A program made the position numbers and the translations under genes. The notes under the pieces were generated by a model that saw only the letters and a list, made by a program, of their open reading frames with translations, did no database searches and was not told the DNA's origin. From Parcubacteria group bacterium GW2011_GWA1_40_21 (lineage in GTDB: Bacteria; Patescibacteriota; Minisyncoccia; Phycocordibacterales; GWA1-40-21): a DNA stretch of 38,044 bases. Location of the stretch: NCBI GenBank assembly GCA_000996205.1, contig LBYO01000016.1, positions 1 through 38,044 on the forward strand. The letters run 5' to 3'. Below are positions 35,023 through 38,044 of the stretch, piece after piece (positions within the stretch are counted from its first letter, which is position 1; every line of letters begins with the position of its first letter).

Positions 35023-35096
35023 AATTCCTTAAATGACAGTAATCTATTTGTGGATAACCGTCTGTTGAATAATTTTTGAATGGTACTGTAAAATTT

Positions 35097-35558
35097 TCAA
35101 AACCCCAAATACTCCGTTATCGTCTGAACAAGAGGCTCAGCCATTTCTTCTTCTTCAATGTGGCGAGATAAGTATTCTCTTATTTCTTCAAGGTCAATTT
35201 GTCCTGCCGATACGGTCGTGTAAGGAAGAGTTTTCTTTAGTGACTTTATGATTATGACATTGCCGGACGGTCTTTCGTCCACCCAGAATTTTTCAATGTT
35301 TTGGTACGGATAAAGATATTTGTCAACAATAATTCCTTTGCCATTGAGCTCAATGTTAATGAGCGACGGCTTCCGCGCCGCGTACATACTCAAGGTGAAG
35401 GCGCTCAAAATTATGAATATGGCGAAAATTACATTGTTGAATATTACCGCCGCCGCCGCGGCGGAAAAAGCGATAATTCCGAGCGCCCAAAACCAGTCAG
35501 AGCTTTTCTCTCTGTGATTGTATTCATAAGCTTTCCACTGGATTATTTCTCCTTTCAT
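35097..35558 (-). CDS. conserved membrane protein
   Basis: N-terminal W-rich segment, two TM helices, C-terminal soluble domain. Confidence 0.7.
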   Translation of the reverse strand: MKGEIIQWKAYEYNHREKSSDWFWALGIIAFSAAAAAVIFNNVIFAIFIILSAFTLSMYAARKPSLINIELNGKGIIVDKYLYPYQNIEKFWVDERPSGNVIIIKSLKKTLPYTTVSAGQIDLEEIREYLSRHIEEEEMAEPLVQTITEYLGF

Positions 35559-35578
35559 AAAATTAAATCAGAACTCGT

Positions 35579-36043
35579 CTAGATATTGAAAATCACCATA
35601 AATAAACTTTTTATATTAAGAGGCGAGATCTTTAAGATGAGAACAAATTCCGTTACGCATAAGACTGTGGACACAAGACACCACGCGCACCACTCTTTAA
35701 TCAAAAGCATTTGAACCATCACGAGGTAAATGGAAAACAGAAAAGCTCCAAGAGTCATAATCGGCGGAATAAACATAAAATAACCTAAATTAAGTCCGGG
35801 CAAGAATAAAGCGGCAAGAAAAAATAAAAATATGAAAGCGAAATAAAACATCCCCATAACTTCCAAAGGGATGCCCAAGAATGTTGAATACCGGCTGTGT
35901 ACCACGGCGTCGCAGTTTGAATCAAGCGGACAGACTAGCGTTTCTTTGCGTTTCTTTTTTGTAAATATATAAAAAGCCAAAAATAATCCGCCTAGGGCGA
36001 TGATGATGGGAAGGAATTGCAAAATTTGTTGAGCCGTTGTCAT
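35579..36043 (-). CDS. vitamin K epoxide reductase (VKOR) family protein
   Basis: CDAVVHSRYSTFLGIPLEVMGMFYF and WCAWCLVS (CxxC). Confidence 0.9.
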   Translation of the reverse strand: MTTAQQILQFLPIIIALGGLFLAFYIFTKKKRKETLVCPLDSNCDAVVHSRYSTFLGIPLEVMGMFYFAFIFLFFLAALFLPGLNLGYFMFIPPIMTLGAFLFSIYLVMVQMLLIKEWCAWCLVSTVLCVTEFVLILKISPLNIKSLFMVIFNI

Positions 36044-36164
36044 TTCTTGAATCTTATCATGAAGATGAACAATCAGCCAAACGAATAATCAAAATTGGTT
36101 TTATGTAAGCCGGATTAATTACAATTTCCCAACTGGCGGTATCTACGGGATAAAGTTCGAAATA

Positions 36165-36303
36165 ATTCCGAATTTTGGCGGTGTTTTTTGATTGATGTTC
36201 GAACTTCGTCCAAAAAACACCGCCAAGTTTTACATTCAGCGAAATTGAAAGAGGTTGCCGAGGCGCAATGCGCCGAGGCAACCAACCTTGATTTTTCGAA
36301 ATG
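36165..36303. repeat. palindrome cluster
   Basis: TTGGCGGTGTTTTTTG/CAAAAAACACCGCCAA (16 bp perfect) followed by GGTTGCC-GA-GGCGC-AAT-GCGCC-GA-GGCAACC. Confidence 0.8.
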
Positions 36304-36489
36304 TGATTCTTGGCGGAGAGGGAGGGAATTTCTCTCCTTACGGGAGCAGTATCCCGATTGGATTTTTTGTTCATTCAGAAACTCCAAAAAATACTCAATC
36401 GGGCTTCGAATCCCTCACATTCTGCTCCCCAGCAGAACTCCTCTCCGCATAAAAAAATCACGCCACGGGATTGGCGGATTTTTAAAATG

Positions 36490-36579
36490 CGGAGAGGGAG
36501 GGATTCGAACCCTCGAGGGACTTTTAAGGCCCCTGCCTCTTTAGCAAAGAGGTACATTAGACCACTCTGACACCTCTCC
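36490..36579 (-). tRNA. tRNA-Ser (anticodon GCU)
   Basis: GGAGAGG/CCTCTCC acceptor with discriminator G, anticodon loop TTGCTAA, long variable arm, T-arm GAGGGTTCGAATCCCTC. Confidence 0.93.
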
Positions 36580-36658
36580 TAAAATATTCTGCTTAGCAGA
36601 ATATTCGGATTAATTGAAACATTAGCACAGACAGTTCAATTTTTCTATAATTACGGAA

Positions 36659-36886
36659 TTATTTCATGCCATCTAATTTCAACGGCATCTGTTTTATCTT
36701 TTTCCTATCAATAATAAATATGTAGATTATGTCCAAAATCGCGAAAGTTTGCACTATGAGCAAAGCGATGAACCAATATTTGTGGCCGTTTCTCGCCGAC
36801 TTCCACAGAGCGACGCCTTTCCACGGCAGAACCCACAGCAAAATAAGCGCGAAAAACCAAATGTTTTGTGAGATGAATGGATCCAT
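36659..36886 (-). CDS. DUF5652-like small membrane protein
   Basis: FFALILLWVLPWKGVALWKSARNGHKYWFIALLIVQTFAILDIIYIF. Confidence 0.7.
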   Translation of the reverse strand: MDPFISQNIWFFALILLWVLPWKGVALWKSARNGHKYWFIALLIVQTFAILDIIYIFIIDRKKIKQMPLKLDGMK

Positions 36887-36932
36887 ATGTTATTATAATA
36901 AGATTATTTCAATTTATATTCAAGTGAAACTT

Positions 36933-37235
36933 ATGGAAAGCTACACTAAATTAGTCAGAGATAAAATACCGAAAATTCTAGATAAGAAGGGGGTGCTTTA
37001 TGAAAAGAGAATCGCTTCAGACGAAGAATACAAAGTGGAGCTTGTCAAAAAGCTCGGAGAAAAGACGGAAGAATTTTTAAAGGACAATAGCCCTGAAGAA
37101 TTGGCGGATGTTATTGAGGTGATTGAAGCTTTGAAAAAAATGACCGATTATGAAAATGTGGAGGAGATCAGAAGAAAAAAACTGGAAGAGCGGGGCGGTT
37201 TTGACCAAAAAATAATCCTTAAAGGAGAAAAATAA
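36933..37235 (+). CDS. MazG/HisE-like pyrophosphohydrolase-type protein
   Basis: YTKLVRDKIPKILDKKG...KKLGEKTEEFLKDNSPEELADVIEVIEAL. Confidence 0.8.
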   Translation: MESYTKLVRDKIPKILDKKGVLYEKRIASDEEYKVELVKKLGEKTEEFLKDNSPEELADVIEVIEALKKMTDYENVEEIRRKKLEERGGFDQKIILKGEK

Positions 37236-37236
37236 T

Positions 37237-37656
37237 ATGCCGATACAGCGCAAAAAAGAAACGGGGAGACTGTTGGGAATTGACTTCGGATTGAAGCGAG
37301 TGGGAATCGCTTTGTCCGACGAAGATCAAAAAATCGCTTTTCCAAAAATTGTTTATCCAAATGACAAAAAATTGGTTAACCAAATTGCTAAATTCTGCGC
37401 GGAAAATTCAATGATCGCAATAATTCTTGGCGAATCAAAAAATTTTAAAGGGGAAGACAATCCGATTATGAAAGACATTTTGAAATTTAAGACAGAAATT
37501 GAAAATGCAACATCTCTGCCTGTCTATATGGAGCCGGAATTTATGTCATCGTCCGAGGCGAAAAAGATGCGCGTCGAGGACGATAGCGGAGAAATGATTG
37601 ACGCCTCCGCCGCCGCGGTAATCTTGCAGAGTTATTTGGATAAGACCAAAATCTAA
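37237..37656 (+). CDS. ruvX: YqgF/RuvX Holliday-junction-resolvase-like protein
   Basis: GRLLGIDFGLKRVGIALSDEDQKIAFP; DASAAAVILQSYLD. Confidence 0.92.
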   Translation: MPIQRKKETGRLLGIDFGLKRVGIALSDEDQKIAFPKIVYPNDKKLVNQIAKFCAENSMIAIILGESKNFKGEDNPIMKDILKFKTEIENATSLPVYMEPEFMSSSEAKKMRVEDDSGEMIDASAAAVILQSYLDKTKI

Positions 37657-37788
37657 AAATCTCCCTCCCGCGCTCTTTTCTTTTTCCCTAAAACCTACCA
37701 CCTACAAACTAAAACCTATTTTGTGTGTGGCACGAGTTCAGTTTTCATGTTAAATTTGGATCATTATTTACGAGGACTGCATACAATC

Positions 37789-38044
37789 ATGATTTCATAC
37801 GAAGATTTTAAAAAAGTGGAGATAAAAATAGGGAAGATAATAAGCGCCGAGAAAATTCTGGACACTGACAAACTCCTGCTTTTGAAAGTTGATTTCGCCG
37901 AAGAGTCGCCGAGGCAGATAATTTCCGGCATTGCTATACATTTTTCAGACCCATTAAGCTTGGTTGGCATCAAATGCGCGTTTGCGACGAATCTGGAGCC
38001 GAGAACAATCCGCGGTTACGAAAGTCAGGGAATGATTCTCGCGG
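37789..38044 (+). CDS. tRNA-binding-domain protein (MetG C-terminal/CsaA-like), truncated by window edge
   Basis: MISYEDFKKVEIKIGKIISAEKILDTDKLLLLKVDFAEESPRQIISGI. Confidence 0.85.
   Translation, partial: MISYEDFKKVEIKIGKIISAEKILDTDKLLLLKVDFAEESPRQIISGIAIHFSDPLSLVGIKCAFATNLEPRTIRGYESQGMILA

Noticed and set aside
36057-36570. ORFs in the palindrome/tRNA-Ser region (36057-36374 -, 36115-36387 -, 36188-36544 +, 36255-36452 +, 36310-36570 +)
   Set aside because: They cross palindromes and the tRNA-Ser gene; translations such as GGEGGIRTLEGLLRPLP are the usual spurious product of reading a tRNA-Ser region.
1-38044. CRISPR array, rRNA genes, transposase or phage structural genes
   Set aside because: No regularly spaced identical repeats, rRNA motifs or recognisable transposase/phage ORFs were seen; the palindromic elements are non-autonomous.

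Overview
AT-rich bacterial chromosome window, probably from a Candidate Phyla Radiation / Parcubacteria-like genome (inferred from gene content and compact gene forms, not from a search). It carries the replication-origin neighbourhood yidC-rnpA-rpmH-(DnaA boxes)-dnaA-(AT-rich oriC candidate)-dnaN-DciA-like ORF. Housekeeping genes include tyrS, ruvC, yebC, ruvB, pilB/gspE, tsaE, polA, holA, mutM, ruvA, rpsT and ruvX, plus tRNA-Lys, tRNA-Arg and tRNA-Ser. Between them lie small single-gene accessory units (strong SD plus own terminator), several toxin-antitoxin loci, a Fic protein whose catalytic His reads Gln, and many palindromic intergenic elements. Best leads for something undescribed: (1) an exact hammerhead-ribozyme core in the 5' leader of a small secreted-protein gene at about 14.53 kb; (2) two dispersed long-hairpin element families (3 and 2 copies) sharing the same terminal inverted repeat; (3) a separate TIR element inserted between ruvA and its probable promoter; (4) two large structured intergenic regions (12.80-13.06 kb and 17.30-17.75 kb) with no credible ORF; (5) short-word tandem/inverted repeat arms at many intergenic sites, one of which appears to have overwritten the end of an antitoxin gene. 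Two small genes missing from the ORF track were found by eye: rpmH and a 46-aa acidic protein. No CRISPR array, rRNA or transposase was seen. All calls were made by reading the sequence; no searches or folding programs were run.
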